A model generated the notes under the pieces. It did no database searches and was not told the DNA's origin. It was given only the letters and a program-made list of their open reading frames with translations. A program made the translations under genes and the position numbers. From assembly GCA_913057175.1 (NCBI GenBank), contig CAJXNP010000008.1:62001-126000 (forward strand): a stretch of DNA of 64,000 bases, given 5' to 3'. Source of the stretch: an uncultured Cytophagales bacterium (GTDB taxonomy: Bacteria; Bacteroidota; Bacteroidia; Cytophagales; Cyclobacteriaceae). How positions within the stretch are numbered: the stretch's first letter is position 1; each line of letters begins with the position of its first letter. This document shows, piece by piece, positions 36,559 to 46,914 of the stretch.

Positions 36559-39500
36559 TTATGCTAATTTTTCGTCTTTATTTCTGATTTTGGTAAAGTA
36601 CCAGATATTCGGTTTCACGTTGATCTCTTCCAACACATTGTAAGCACGTGGTTCTTCCACTTTCTGAAACTTCTCTTCTTCTTTAAATTTTAGAAGTTTA
36701 GCAACCTCGCTGTTAGGATCTTTCAAATCTCCGAAAACAATACCTCCGGTTGGACAAGCTGACGCACAAGCCGTATTGATGTCATCATCTGTAGGTCTTC
36801 TGCCTTCTTTCTTCGCTTCCAACTTTCCAGCCTGGATTCTCTGAACACAGAACGTACATTTTTCCATCACACCCCTTGACCTAACCGTCACATCCGGATT
36901 CAATACCATTTTACCCAGATCATTATTCATTGGTAGATTGGTATCAAACTGCTTATTGTCATGGTACTTAAACCAGTTAAATCTTCGTACTTTATATGGG
37001 CAGTTATTGGCGCAATATCTCGTACCAATACATCGGTTATAAGTCATTTGGTTAAGACCTTCTGTACTGTGTGTTGTGGCAGCAACTGGACAAACCGTCT
37101 CACACGGTGCATTGTTGCACTGCTGACACAGCATCGGCATGAATGTTACCTCCGGATTCGACGAAGGAACTTCTAATCCTAAACGATCGTCTTTCGGAGC
37201 ATCACTGCTATAATATCTATCGATCCTGATCCAATGCATTTCCCGACGATTGATGACTTCTTGCTTACCAACAACCGGAACATTATTTTCCGCCTGACAA
37301 GCTATTGTACATGATCCACAACCAGTACATGAATTCAGGTCAATAGCCATTGCCCAATGGTGGTTTGGATACTCGTGGCCTTTCCAGAGAGTAAGTGCTC
37401 CCGGAGGAACCTCGCCCTTTTCCAATCCTAATTCTCTAGCTAAGGCTTCTGAAGTCGCTATATGAATGGATTCGCGGCCTGCTGCCGGATCTTTTTGATA
37501 CTCAGAAAGATTTGCTTCCTGAATTACCGCCCGACCCATAAAAGTATGATGTGTCTGTGTTTGAGCGATTTCATAAATCTCATCGGTAGCAACTACCTGA
37601 ATGCCTTCAAACCTGGCTAAAGAATAGTAATTGTTATTCTTTTGAATAAAAGGGTATGCATTAATTCCAATACCATTTCCAACTTTACCAGCGCTAGTTC
37701 TTCCATATCCAACCGCTAAACCAAATGTTCCTTCAGCCTGACCAGGTTGTACCAAAATCGGAACTTTGATTTCCTGACCATCGATGGTTAATACACCAAG
37801 TTTTGATTTAGCTTCGACCATTTTAACTCCGTTAGCTTCTGCCCAGGACTGACTAACTGTCAAATAATTGTCCCAGCAAGCTTTAGATATCGGGTCAGGC
37901 ATCTCCTGAAGCCAGGGGTTATTCGCATGTGTACCATCTCCGACGGCTATTTTTTCGTAAAGGACTAATTCATTTTCAGAATTCTCAGCCTTATAATTTT
38001 TTGAAATATTATTAATCGCAGTCTGAATATCTACGGTCGATTCAGATGTTACATCCGTCTCGTCTGTTGATTCTCCCATTGGAGGGGTGTAAACTCCATC
38101 GTGAAGGGTTTTGTCCCAAAACGTCTGGAAGTCGAGGACATCAGATTGATTAGCATATAATCCTGATCTCCAGATTGCCATCAGGTAATCGTAATAAGTC
38201 TGATCATTTCCAGTCCATTTCAATAATGATTCTCCCGCTTGTCTTGTATTAAACAATGGAGAAATGACTGGCTGTGTAAGACTATAACTTCCTGCAACTG
38301 GCTCCGCATCATTCCAAGATTCAAGGTAGTGATGATCAGGAGCGATGTATCCGGTTAGAGCAGCAGTTTCATCTTTTCTATCAGAAGTAGAAACGGACAA
38401 TTCAGCTTTTTCTAACCCGGCTTTGATCTCTGCACCTTTCGGGTGATCATATACGGGGTTGCAACCTAAGAAAATCACACCATTTACTCTACCAGCACTT
38501 AATTGAGAGATGAAAGAATCCATTTCACCTTCATTTCCCTGGCGAAATTTTGCAGGAGCAGTGATGTCCAGTGTTTTACCATAATTGCCTAGTAGATCAT
38601 TGATCTTATTAACAATCAACTGTACGTTTTCATCATTCGACCCGGAAACTACCAAAGATTTTCCTTTAGCTTTCCAAAGATCATTAGCTGCTTTTTGTAT
38701 GGCAGGTAATTCTTCAACAGAACTGGTTCTGATAGTTGTCAGACCTGCTTTTTTAAGTAATTCATTATATAAATTCGAAACCAATAGCCCTTCTTTCGAA
38801 GCTCTGACAGCAACCCTGTAGTCGGCATTTGCCCCGGTTAATGAAAGGTTGGATTCGAAAGCATACAGGCGAGACATGGTTTTTTTCTTGTCATCAAGCT
38901 TTCTTGTCTTGGTGAAATCGGAACTAAACTTGACAGGGTTAATCCACGTCCCCAAAAAATCAGCTGAAAAACTAACGATAACATCTGCTTTATCAAATGA
39001 ATAATTTGGCAATAATCGCTGCCCAAATGTTAATTGATTTGCCTTTAACATCCCGCTTGAAGAAATAGGATCGTAAATGACCAAATCTGTTTCGGGATAA
39101 TTTTCCTTAAATTCTTCAATTACCTTTAAGGTGGTGGGGCTTAAAATTGTCTTTGAAACGATAGCAATCTTACCCCCTTTAGCAGAAATACTGGCTAACT
39201 TAGTTTTGATCTGATTGTCAATTTCTTCCCAGGTAGACTTTTCTCCTCCAATCGAAGGGGCGGGTAGTCTCTCCTGATCATATAATGACAAGACTGAAGC
39301 CTGCACCTGTGGAAGCGTTCCACCCCCTGATACTTTTGACAATTTATTTCCATCAACTTTTATAGGCCTTCCTTCCCTGGTTTTCACGACCACACTGCAG
39401 TAATCACCACCGTTTACATATGTTGATGCATAATAATTAGGAATACCCGGATTGACTTCTACCGGTTTGTTTAAATAAGGTATGGCTTTTCGTACCGGCG

Positions 39501-39702
39501 CTTCGCAGGCAGCCAGAGAAGCTGCTGCTACGCTAAATCCCATTAATTTGAGAAAGTCTCTCCGTGAACTTCCGGAATTTTCTTCTTTGCCTCCGTTTAT
39601 TGGCAAATATTCCGGAAACTCTTTATTTAGAAATTTCTCAAATTCCGGTTCCTTATTTAGTTGTTCAATACCTTTCCAGTACAGCTTCTTATTTTTTTCC
39701 AT
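36559..39702 (-). CDS. actB: ACIII subunit ActB, Fe-S protein with vestigial molybdopterin domain
   Basis: A 1047-residue periplasmic-side subunit. The N-terminus carries a Tat-like signal ([18 protein letters not shown], about 45-65). Residues about 90-700 form the molybdopterin oxidoreductase-like domain, which in ACIII holds no cofactor. The C-terminal ferredoxin-like domain (about 790-980) holds Cys sets for one 3Fe-4S and three 4Fe-4S clusters: [37 protein letters not shown] and CASACP. It relays electrons between the quinol site and hemes. It overlaps no gene; 33 bp separate it from actA. Confidence 0.94.
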   Translation of the reverse strand: MEKNKKLYWKGIEQLNKEPEFEKFLNKEFPEYLPINGGKEENSGSSRRDFLKLMGFSVAAASLAACEAPVRKAIPYLNKPVEVNPGIPNYYASTYVNGGDYCSVVVKTREGRPIKVDGNKLSKVSGGGTLPQVQASVLSLYDQERLPAPSIGGEKSTWEEIDNQIKTKLASISAKGGKIAIVSKTILSPTTLKVIEEFKENYPETDLVIYDPISSSGMLKANQLTFGQRLLPNYSFDKADVIVSFSADFLGTWINPVKFSSDFTKTRKLDDKKKTMSRLYAFESNLSLTGANADYRVAVRASKEGLLVSNLYNELLKKAGLTTIRTSSVEELPAIQKAANDLWKAKGKSLVVSGSNDENVQLIVNKINDLLGNYGKTLDITAPAKFRQGNEGEMDSFISQLSAGRVNGVIFLGCNPVYDHPKGAEIKAGLEKAELSVSTSDRKDETAALTGYIAPDHHYLESWNDAEPVAGSYSLTQPVISPLFNTRQAGESLLKWTGNDQTYYDYLMAIWRSGLYANQSDVLDFQTFWDKTLHDGVYTPPMGESTDETDVTSESTVDIQTAINNISKNYKAENSENELVLYEKIAVGDGTHANNPWLQEMPDPISKACWDNYLTVSQSWAEANGVKMVEAKSKLGVLTIDGQEIKVPILVQPGQAEGTFGLAVGYGRTSAGKVGNGIGINAYPFIQKNNNYYSLARFEGIQVVATDEIYEIAQTQTHHTFMGRAVIQEANLSEYQKDPAAGRESIHIATSEALARELGLEKGEVPPGALTLWKGHEYPNHHWAMAIDLNSCTGCGSCTIACQAENNVPVVGKQEVINRREMHWIRIDRYYSSDAPKDDRLGLEVPSSNPEVTFMPMLCQQCNNAPCETVCPVAATTHSTEGLNQMTYNRCIGTRYCANNCPYKVRRFNWFKYHDNKQFDTNLPMNNDLGKMVLNPDVTVRSRGVMEKCTFCVQRIQAGKLEAKKEGRRPTDDDINTACASACPTGGIVFGDLKDPNSEVAKLLKFKEEEKFQKVEEPRAYNVLEEINVKPNIWYFTKIRNKDEKLA

Positions 39703-39735
39703 ATATCTTCAAAAAAGGAATTTTCAAAAAAACCA

Positions 39736-41007
39736 TTAATAGTGACACTTCGCACATTCTAGTCCACCAATATCCTCCACCACCATAGGGTCTTTACTTG
39801 TCTCAGAATGTAATTCTACCAATTTATCGTAGTATTCATTTCCTTGCGAATTGATTTCAGTTTTCCTGTGACAGTCGATACACCAACCCATTGTCAGGCT
39901 AGTGCTTTGCTGAACAACTTCCATTGTTTCAACTGGCCCATGACAAGTTTGGCATTCTATTCCACCCACTTTCACATGTTGTGAATGATTGAAATAAGCC
40001 AAATCAGGAAGGTTATGAACCCTTACCCATCTGATAGGTTCATTATTTTCAATCGCATCGTAAATTTTTTGAATTTCTTTGGAAGATTCTGTGGCTCCTG
40101 TGACTTTGTTTATTCCGCTATGGCAGTTCATACAAATATTTGGAGAAGGAATATTGGCATTCTTGCTGATCCGGACACCCGTATGACAATAGTTACAATC
40201 TATTTCAAAATCTCCTGCATGCAGTTTATGTGAGAAAGCAATAGGCTGGGTAGGAGCATACCCGGCTTGAACACCTACCGTAAGCAGACCATCAATAACT
40301 GTTTTTAAAACAATAGCTGTGAAAACAAAGGTAACTATCCATATAAAGCCCGGGCTTTTCGCCAATTTGATCAGGCTGAATTTTTGATCAACAATTTCCT
40401 GATCTGTTTCATTCAACTCACTTTTTTGCTTGATGTATTTTGTTACAACTGAGATCAGGATCCCCAAAACTACAAGGATCAATACCAATACAACCAGCAA
40501 GGCAATCAGAATAGCTGTAACAAATCCGGAATCAACAGTGGATCCGGGTTGTGCTGCAACACCTTCTCCTCCGGCAGCGTCAGTAGTCTGAGCCACTGCA
40601 GGGCCCTTTTCGGTCTCAGATTTGACGTAAGCGAGAATAGATAAGACTTCTTCATTTGAAAAATCAAATGATGGCATTTCCGTCTTGTTAAACTGATTAT
40701 AAAGATTTACAGCATATTCATCCCCTCCCTGAATAACTTTTTGAGAGTTTTTGATAAACTCCTGCAGCCAGGGTAACGGTCTTCTTACATACACTTCATT
40801 TAGCGCAGGGCCTACGACCTGTTCATGTACAGCATGACAAACCCGACAATTATTATTAAATAATGTTTCTCCTGAACTAATAACAGATTCATCCGAAGGA
40901 ATTTCCGAGTCTCCAGCTTCCTGGGCAAAGGAAATATTAGAAATGAGGAGGAATAATAAGGTAAATGCTAAACTCGTTAACCTCCAACAACACGAAGATA
41001 CTTTCAT
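39736..41007 (-). CDS. actA: ACIII subunit ActA, multiheme cytochrome c with extra N-terminal heme domain
   Basis: A 423-residue protein with a signal peptide (to about residue 28), an N-terminal class I-like cytochrome domain with CRVCHAVHE (about 54-62), two helices (about 155-185 and 225-250) and a multiheme tail. I count six CxxCH motifs: CRVCH, CNYCH, CMNCH, CQTCH, CIDCH, CAKCH. The core ActA of Rhodothermus is pentaheme, so the N-terminal domain adds one. It is the first gene of the operon behind a strong promoter. Similar long forms seem common in Bacteroidota. Confidence 0.9.
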   Translation of the reverse strand: MKVSSCCWRLTSLAFTLLFLLISNISFAQEAGDSEIPSDESVISSGETLFNNNCRVCHAVHEQVVGPALNEVYVRRPLPWLQEFIKNSQKVIQGGDEYAVNLYNQFNKTEMPSFDFSNEEVLSILAYVKSETEKGPAVAQTTDAAGGEGVAAQPGSTVDSGFVTAILIALLVVLVLILVVLGILISVVTKYIKQKSELNETDQEIVDQKFSLIKLAKSPGFIWIVTFVFTAIVLKTVIDGLLTVGVQAGYAPTQPIAFSHKLHAGDFEIDCNYCHTGVRISKNANIPSPNICMNCHSGINKVTGATESSKEIQKIYDAIENNEPIRWVRVHNLPDLAYFNHSQHVKVGGIECQTCHGPVETMEVVQQSTSLTMGWCIDCHRKTEINSQGNEYYDKLVELHSETSKDPMVVEDIGGLECAKCHY

Positions 41008-41059
41008 CTATAATTGATCTTTTAAATCGGTTTCTCCCGCTTCTCTTTTTTTGAAGCCA

Positions 41060-41090
41060 CAAATGTAATACTCGATGCCTTTTTTTCAAA
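41060..41090 (-). promoter_or_regulatory. Strong promoter of the ACIII/oxidase operon
   Basis: On the minus strand TTTG (41087-41090), a 19-nt spacer and TACATTTG (41060-41067) match both Bacteroidota sigma elements exactly with ideal spacing. Predicted start is near 41055, giving a leader of about 48 nt before actA ATG 41007. It would drive about 13.6 kb of genes to the terminator at 27051-27087. Confidence 0.7.
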
Positions 41091-41333
41091 CTGGAATAAA
41101 CAGCTCTCCAAAAACCGATTGCAATATTCTGACTTAAATGTCAATTTCTAAAATTTTAAGTTTCATTTTAAGCCGTCGTTTTTGAAATTTAGAATGATTT
41201 TAAATAAGCTATGGATGGAAATATTTATATTCAAATTAAACCGTTTAATGCTAACTGATTTACGCTTAATTGTTTTGATTGAGAAAGATTAAGCAATGAC
41301 GTATATTTAAGAAACCCTGATTCCTGGCATGTA

Positions 41334-41378
41334 GTAAAAAGAATTTCAATTCACATAAATAAATTCAATTCTTTTTAC
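41334..41378. promoter_or_regulatory. 12-bp inverted repeat overlapping the aconitase promoter
   Basis: GTAAAAAGAATT (41334-41345) and its exact reverse complement AATTCTTTTTAC (41367-41378) are separated by 21 bp, so centres are 33 bp apart, about three helical turns. The right arm overlaps the -7 box. It could be an operator or an RNA stem; no T run follows, so a terminator is unlikely. Confidence 0.4.
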
Positions 41379-41383
41379 ATTTG
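41376..41383 (+). promoter_or_regulatory. Aconitase -7 promoter box
   Basis: TACATTTG matches TAnnTTTG perfectly, 52 bp before ATG 41436. No good TTTG is found 19-21 nt upstream, which fits a regulated promoter. Confidence 0.5.
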
Positions 41384-41435
41384 CATTCTAATTTATTTCC
41401 TCGAATTACAATATTTTTAATTTAATCATTAATAA

Positions 41436-43700
41436 ATGGCGTTTGATATAGAAATGATAAAGGCTGTATATGCCCGAATGGGAGAAAGGGTTGAATCAGC
41501 AAAAAAAGTCTTGAATAAACCTCTCACCCTGACTGAAAAGATTCTCTACAGTCATTTATACCAGGGTAATCCAACAGACGGGTATACACGTGGAAAATCG
41601 TATGTTGACTTTGCTCCCGACCGGGTTGCCATGCAAGATGCTACCGCTCAAATGGCGCTTCTGCAATTCATGCAAGCAGGAAAGAAAAAAGCTGCAGTCC
41701 CTTCTACTGTTCATGCTGATCACCTGATACTGGCAAAACTCGGAGCAAACAAGGATCTTCAGGATTCCATAAATCGAAACAATGAGGTTTTCAATTTTCT
41801 TGCTTCTGTTTCAAACAAGTACGGAATCGGCTTCTGGAAGCCTGGAGCAGGCATTATTCACCAGGTAGTCCTTGAAAATTATGCCTTTCCGGGAGGCATG
41901 ATGATCGGTACGGATTCCCATACGGTAAATGCCGGAGGCTTGGGAATGATTGCTATCGGAGTTGGTGGAGCTGACGCTGTAGATGTGATGGCTGGTATGG
42001 CGTGGGAACTTAAATTCCCTAAACTAATCGGGGTAAAACTGACTGGCAAATTAAACGGCTGGACTTCAGCAAAAGACATCATTTTGAAAGTAGCCGGGAT
42101 TCTTACCGTGAAAGGCGGTACCGGTTGTGTTGTTGAGTATTTCGGACCTGGCGCTGAATCACTTTCATGTACCGGAAAGGGAACTATTTGTAACATGGGA
42201 GCTGAAATCGGTGCTACAACATCAACATTTGGCTATGACGAATCAATGGAAAAATACCTCAGAGCTACCAAAAGAGATGATGTGGCAGATGCTGCAAATG
42301 GAATAAAAGAACACCTTACTGCAGATCCTGAAGTATATGCCAATCCTGAAAAATATTTTGATCAACTGATTGAAATAAACCTTGATGAATTGGAGCCTCA
42401 TTTAAACGGACCTTTTACTCCTGATAGAGCTACTCCTATTTCAAAACTTAAGGAAGAGGCAGAAAAAAATGGCTGGCCAACAAAAGTGGAAGTCGGGTTG
42501 ATTGGATCTTGTACAAACTCATCTTATGAAGATATTTCAAGAGCGGCTTCAATCGCGCAGCAAGCAGCTTCAAAAAAGCTGAAAACAAAATCAGAATTCA
42601 CGATTACTCCCGGTTCTGAGCAAGTTCGCTTTACTATTGAAAGGGATGGTTATATTAATACATTCAATGAAATTGGCGGTAAGGTATTTGCAAATGCTTG
42701 TGGCCCTTGTATTGGTCAATGGGATCGACCCGGTGCGGATAAAGGAGAAAAAAATACGATTGTCCATTCATTCAACAGAAATTTCTCCAAAAGAGCTGAT
42801 GGAAACCCCAACACGCATGCATTTGTCGGGTCACCTGAATTAGTTACAGCGCTGGCAATTGCCGGGGACCTGGGCTTTAATCCTATTAAGGATAAGTTGG
42901 TTAATGAAAACGGAGAAGAAGTTATGTTGGACGCTCCCACAGGCTATGAACTGCCACCAAGTGGTTTCGATGTGAAAGATCCTGGATATCAGGCTCCTGC
43001 TGAAGATGGTAGTGGTATAGAAGTGGTCGTAAAACCAGATTCGGAAAGATTGCAGTTATTATCTCCCTTTGCGCCTTGGAATGGTGAAAACCTGACTGGT
43101 TTAAAACTTCTGATCAAGGCTAAAGGAAAATGTACTACAGACCATATTTCGATGGCAGGACCGTGGTTAAGATACAGAGGGCATTTGGATAATATTTCCA
43201 ATAACATGCTCATTGGAGCTGTTAATTATTTCAACGATGCTACTGACAGTGTCAAAAACCAGCTGACGGGTGAATATGATAATGTTCCGAAAGTGCAGCG
43301 AGCATATAAAGCTGCCGGTATCCCAACAATCGTAGTTGGTGATCATAATTACGGTGAAGGTAGCTCCAGGGAGCACGCAGCAATGGAACCCCGACATCTC
43401 GGGGTTAAAGTGGTTTTGGTAAAATCATTTGCCAGAATACATGAAACAAACCTTAAAAAGCAGGGAATGCTTGCGTTAACTTTCGACAATGAAAGTGATT
43501 ATGACAAGGTTCAGGAAGACGATACATTTGATTTCATAGATTTAAATGCATTTGCGCCTGATAAGCAGGTAACCATTGTTTTAAAGCACAAGGATGGCTC
43601 GACCGATAGCATCAAAGCCAATCATACCTACAATGAGAATCAAATAGAATGGTTTAAAGCCGGAAGTGCATTAAATCTAATAAAATTGCAACAAAGCTAA
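41436..43700 (+). CDS. acn: Aconitate hydratase (mitochondrial-type)
   Basis: TCA-cycle enzyme (754 residues) that isomerises citrate and isocitrate through a 4Fe-4S cluster. Cluster Cys are in [10 protein letters not shown] (about 357) and [10 protein letters not shown] (about 424 and 427). Substrate-binding segments include [14 protein letters not shown] and, in the C-terminal swivel domain, [15 protein letters not shown]. Length and motifs match the mitochondrial-like family common in Bacteroidota rather than AcnB. It stands alone with its own promoter and terminator. Confidence 0.95.
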   Translation: MAFDIEMIKAVYARMGERVESAKKVLNKPLTLTEKILYSHLYQGNPTDGYTRGKSYVDFAPDRVAMQDATAQMALLQFMQAGKKKAAVPSTVHADHLILAKLGANKDLQDSINRNNEVFNFLASVSNKYGIGFWKPGAGIIHQVVLENYAFPGGMMIGTDSHTVNAGGLGMIAIGVGGADAVDVMAGMAWELKFPKLIGVKLTGKLNGWTSAKDIILKVAGILTVKGGTGCVVEYFGPGAESLSCTGKGTICNMGAEIGATTSTFGYDESMEKYLRATKRDDVADAANGIKEHLTADPEVYANPEKYFDQLIEINLDELEPHLNGPFTPDRATPISKLKEEAEKNGWPTKVEVGLIGSCTNSSYEDISRAASIAQQAASKKLKTKSEFTITPGSEQVRFTIERDGYINTFNEIGGKVFANACGPCIGQWDRPGADKGEKNTIVHSFNRNFSKRADGNPNTHAFVGSPELVTALAIAGDLGFNPIKDKLVNENGEEVMLDAPTGYELPPSGFDVKDPGYQAPAEDGSGIEVVVKPDSERLQLLSPFAPWNGENLTGLKLLIKAKGKCTTDHISMAGPWLRYRGHLDNISNNMLIGAVNYFNDATDSVKNQLTGEYDNVPKVQRAYKAAGIPTIVVGDHNYGEGSSREHAAMEPRHLGVKVVLVKSFARIHETNLKKQGMLALTFDNESDYDKVQEDDTFDFIDLNAFAPDKQVTIVLKHKDGSTDSIKANHTYNENQIEWFKAGSALNLIKLQQS

Positions 43701-43707
43701 TGATTAT

Positions 43708-43733
43708 AAAAGGTGGTCGATGACCACCTTTTT
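43708..43733 (+). terminator. Terminator after aconitase
   Basis: Perfect 11-bp stem AAAAGGTGGTC / GACCACCTTTT with a 3-nt loop, followed by T-rich sequence, 7 bp after the stop codon. Confidence 0.9.
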
Positions 43734-43808
43734 ATTTTTAAACATTGAACCACAACCCTTTTTAAATTGTCGAGTAAAATAGACTGTTAAACAAAAGATA
43801 AGTGGGTT

Positions 43809-44207
43809 ATGGGGTTATTTAATACATTGGATAATCAGGCCAACGACAGGAACAGAAGTCATATCAAGAACCTGATTGAAATGGCTCTGGCAGATGGTAA
43901 AATAGATGATAAAGAGCTTGCGCTCCTAAAAGAAGTGGCGTTAAGGTTTGATTTCACGGAAGAAGATATTAGGGAGATTCAAAATAGTGTTGAAAATGTA
44001 AAATTTACACCGCCTTCCAGCGAAAAATTAAAAATCGAACAACTCAACGAATTGGTAAAAATGATGATGGTTGATAAAAAAATTGAAGAAAGTGAAGTAA
44101 ACCTCTGTAAATCACTTGCCATAAAGCTAAATCTGGCTCCAGCTATCATTGACGAGTTGATTGATATGAACGTTCAACAATTGAAGAGAAAAAATTCTGA
44201 CACCTAA
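43809..44207 (+). CDS. TerB-like small protein
   Basis: A 132-residue cytosolic helical protein. Two similar acidic blocks, EMALADGKIDDKELALLKEV (about 28-47) and MMMVDKKIEESEVNLCKSLA (about 87-106), match the TerB/DjlA-N fold, where Asp/Glu in ADGxIxxxE may bind metal. TerB proteins are named for tellurite resistance but are used widely in Bacteroidota with unknown roles. It has no ter partners here. Its stop overlaps the stop of the convergent GT2 gene by 4 bp. Confidence 0.75.
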   Translation: MGLFNTLDNQANDRNRSHIKNLIEMALADGKIDDKELALLKEVALRFDFTEEDIREIQNSVENVKFTPPSSEKLKIEQLNELVKMMMVDKKIEESEVNLCKSLAIKLNLAPAIIDELIDMNVQQLKRKNSDT

Positions 44208-45391
44208 TCTGTTTTTCCGTGTGGTGTATGAATATATTTTTTGTTGGTTCCTTTCAATTTAAATAAAAGGCCAAACATAATGAAAAAGGTTTTCGGTAAT
44301 TGCCAAAGAGCCTTTAATAAGCTAGCTGAATAAAAGTGCTTTGGAATCGCCAGTAAGATCGACAAAAGTGTACAGACAAAAAGCCCCCACCATATCACAT
44401 ATATAAAGGAATTATGATGATGAATAAGGGTGAAAAGTATAGTCAATAGGAATAAAAGAACAATATTGACAAACCTGGGAAGTTGAGCATACCTTAAAAA
44501 AGCGCTATTAAACAAAGTGATCTTTCCAGCAAATAAAGCAGCAATACTCGCTTTGAAATACTTTCTTAAATAGAAATATTGACTGTACATCCACCGTTTT
44601 CGCTGGCTCTTAAAATCATTGGAATTGGAGACTTTTTCATCGAATACAACCAAGTCTTCGGCATAAATTGTTTTCACGCCCTTTTGCAAAAGTTTTATCT
44701 CCAATTCTTTATCAAAACCTGAGACACTTTCCATATCAGATAACACCTCTCGCAACAGATCAAATCTCACGGCAAATCCACTTCCCACAATGGCCGACGA
44801 ACCACCCAATATGCATGTTCCTTTACGCACAATATTGTTGTTGATTGCCTCACTTAGTCCATCCAGAATGGCTATATCCGTATTTTTGTTTTTAGGAACA
44901 CGCATTCCCTGTACAGATAGATACCCGGCAGCATAATAAAAATTTACAATTCTCAAAAAACCCTTTGAAAGGAAATTATCGGCATCCAATACCAGGCAAA
45001 TATCAAAATTCCTTTTAGCATAATTAAATGCAGCATTTAAAGACTTGACTTTTGTACTATTTTCGAATTCAACCTCAACGATTTCAATCGGATACTTCTT
45101 CATTTGATCCAAAGTTGATTCTTCAAGTGAATCCGCTATCAGATAAATCTTGAATTTTTCTTTTGGATAATCAGACTCTAAAATATTTTTAATGGTGTTT
45201 TCAATGATACCATCTTCTTTGTATGCAGGAATGAAGACAGTAATGTCATGAAATTTGCCAGCCGGTTTGATGTTGTATTTTAGCCGCTTCAATGAAGCAA
45301 CTGAAAGGATCAGATTATACAGCGTAGAATAAAAAAAATACAAAACCAGCAATATTTCAATTGCCAATCCTAACCCAATAATAAATTGCAT
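44204..45391 (-). CDS. Membrane-anchored family 2 glycosyltransferase
   Basis: A 395-residue processive-type GT2. The N-terminal helix (about 4-25) is followed by a GT-A domain (about 48-270) with ITVFIPAYKEDGIIENTIKN, the metal-binding DAD in CLVLDADNFLS, the catalytic acid in GFDKELEIKL and the polymerase motif QRKRWMYSQYF. Three to four C-terminal helices (about 290-380) could form the export channel. This resembles HAS/BcsA/PgaC synthases, so it probably builds an exopolysaccharide. It is third in an operon with a response regulator and a sugar transferase (9-bp gap). Confidence 0.85.
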   Translation of the reverse strand: MQFIIGLGLAIEILLVLYFFYSTLYNLILSVASLKRLKYNIKPAGKFHDITVFIPAYKEDGIIENTIKNILESDYPKEKFKIYLIADSLEESTLDQMKKYPIEIVEVEFENSTKVKSLNAAFNYAKRNFDICLVLDADNFLSKGFLRIVNFYYAAGYLSVQGMRVPKNKNTDIAILDGLSEAINNNIVRKGTCILGGSSAIVGSGFAVRFDLLREVLSDMESVSGFDKELEIKLLQKGVKTIYAEDLVVFDEKVSNSNDFKSQRKRWMYSQYFYLRKYFKASIAALFAGKITLFNSAFLRYAQLPRFVNIVLLFLLTILFTLIHHHNSFIYVIWWGLFVCTLLSILLAIPKHFYSASLLKALWQLPKTFFIMFGLLFKLKGTNKKYIHTPHGKTD

Positions 45392-45400
45392 AGTAGATTG

Positions 45401-46513
45401 CTATACTGCGCGTTTCTGTAGCAAGGCAGGAAAAGTAAGCAATAAAATTTTCAGGTCAAACCAAAATGAAGCTTTGTCAGCATAGGCAATATCCATCTCC
45501 ATTCTCTCTTCCTCAGACATTTCGCTTTTACCTCGTTTGGTTACCTGCCACAAGCCTGTAATTCCTGAAGGAGCTAAAAATCTTTTTGCCCATTGGTCTC
45601 TGGTTAACATTTCTGCCTCATAAAGAGGTAGCGGTCTGTTGCCGACCAACGACATATCGCCTTTCAAAACATTGATTAATTGCGGCAATTCATCCAGGCT
45701 GGTATTTCTTAAAAACCTACCCATTCTGGTGATCCTTGGATCATTTTCAATTTTCAGGAAAGATGTCTTTTTTCCTTCTGGACTGTTTCCGTATTGATTA
45801 AGGTGCATAAGTTCATTGATGCCCTTGTCAGCATCAAGGATCATGGTTCGGAACTTATAAAAATCAAAAATTCTATAACCTGTTCCAGCACGTTTGGAAA
45901 CATAAAAAACAGCCCCCTTTGATTCAAGTTTAATCAAAATAGCTAATAGCAAAAACAAGGGGCTCAGAATGATCAATGCCGACAAAGATAAAGTGATATC
46001 AACTAACCTTTTTGCGTATGGAATTTTAAATAATGGGAAAAAGAAATTTAGGTTAAGTTCCCTGACTTGTGGCTTTTGCATCATCTGAGGTTTAAATTTC
46101 CTCAAAAATTCAATTCTGTCACAAATAGAGTAGCTGTTAAATTCAGATATGTAAAAATCATCAATTCCCAACTGCATCGCCTTTGTCTTTTCCTGTTGTG
46201 TGACATTCTTTGCCAAAACGATAAACGGAATATGATTCAGGTATTGATTATTTCTGATCTTATTAAAAAATGAATACGCGGTTCCATCCGGAAGATTGAA
46301 ATCGCAAATTATTGCAGCTGGCAATTCACCATTTTTTAATATTTGATTTTCAAGCCAGTAAAATGCTTTATTAAAATTCGATAAGGAAAACCCCGTGTAG
46401 TTGCAGTCCACAATTTTCCTACAGATTTCTTTTCCAAGAAATCCTATAAAAAGGATATTTCCTTTTTCTTTTTTTGTGGTAGGTGCATTATTGGGTTCCT
46501 TGGTTAAAATCAT
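45401..46513 (-). CDS. Pseudo-receiver fused to a polyprenyl-phosphate sugar-1-phosphate transferase
   Basis: A 370-residue fusion. Residues about 18-140 have the CheY fold but lack the acidic pair after strand 1 (ILFIGFLGKEIC) and the conserved Lys (YISEF instead of YxxKPF); the central Asp remains in ICDFNLPDG. Residues about 165-370 are a bacterial sugar transferase (WcaJ/PglC class): membrane hairpin KRLVDITLSLSALIILSPLF, KFRTM, DELPQLINVLKGDMSLVGNR and the C-terminal SGITGLWQV. Such enzymes start exopolysaccharide repeat units on a lipid carrier. It sits 5 bp after a canonical receiver gene. Confidence 0.85.
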   Translation of the reverse strand: MILTKEPNNAPTTKKEKGNILFIGFLGKEICRKIVDCNYTGFSLSNFNKAFYWLENQILKNGELPAAIICDFNLPDGTAYSFFNKIRNNQYLNHIPFIVLAKNVTQQEKTKAMQLGIDDFYISEFNSYSICDRIEFLRKFKPQMMQKPQVRELNLNFFFPLFKIPYAKRLVDITLSLSALIILSPLFLLLAILIKLESKGAVFYVSKRAGTGYRIFDFYKFRTMILDADKGINELMHLNQYGNSPEGKKTSFLKIENDPRITRMGRFLRNTSLDELPQLINVLKGDMSLVGNRPLPLYEAEMLTRDQWAKRFLAPSGITGLWQVTKRGKSEMSEEERMEMDIAYADKASFWFDLKILLLTFPALLQKRAV

Positions 46514-46518
46514 TTCAG

Positions 46519-46914
46519 TTACAAGATGTTAATCTTCTGATGATTAAGTTTGAGAACAATCTCTATTGTAAACAACAAATCTTTAGGGTTAAACGGTTTA
46601 ACGAAGTATTCGTATGCACCGTTTTTTAAACAATTAATTTTTTGTTCCTTGCTATCATATCCTGAAATGACGATTATCGGCACATCGCCATAATAACCAC
46701 TATTTTTGATGTTTTTAAGAAATTCAAATCCATCGATATTTGGCATATCAATATCTGTAATAATCAGATCAGGAATTTTACCAGTTAATAAATATTGCAT
46801 TGCCTCCATGCCGTCATGCTTTGTTATAACAGAATAGTATCTGTTTAGCATTTTCTCCAACAACTGGCACATTGCTTTGTCATCGTCAATAATCAGTATG
46901 TGGCTTTTAGTCAT
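46519..46914 (-). CDS. Single-domain response regulator (CheY-like)
   Basis: A 131-residue receiver without output domain. All key residues are present: DDD in ILIIDDDKAMC, phospho-Asp in LIITDIDMPNIDG, Ser in IVISGYD and Lys in YEYFVKPF. ATG 46914 is preferred; the longer frame adds an unlikely leader. It is first in a three-gene unit with the pseudo-receiver sugar transferase and the GT2. It probably controls exopolysaccharide synthesis by protein contact, which is inference. No histidine kinase is adjacent. Confidence 0.9.
   Translation of the reverse strand: MTKSHILIIDDDKAMCQLLEKMLNRYYSVITKHDGMEAMQYLLTGKIPDLIITDIDMPNIDGFEFLKNIKNSGYYGDVPIIVISGYDSKEQKINCLKNGAYEYFVKPFNPKDLLFTIEIVLKLNHQKINIL

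Larger units (their letters stand above)
41008..41435. other. Divergent intergenic region between actA and acn
   Basis: 428 bp without coding potential. It holds the actA promoter on the minus strand (41060-41090) and, on the plus strand, an inverted repeat overlapping the aconitase -7 box (41334-41383). The stretch between (about 41100-41330) is AT-rich with no recognised motif. Confidence 0.7.

Noticed and set aside
36559-39702. ActB as an active molybdenum enzyme
   Set aside because: The fusion with C-terminal Fe-S clusters inside actABCDEF identifies the ACIII subunit, in which the molybdopterin domain is vestigial.
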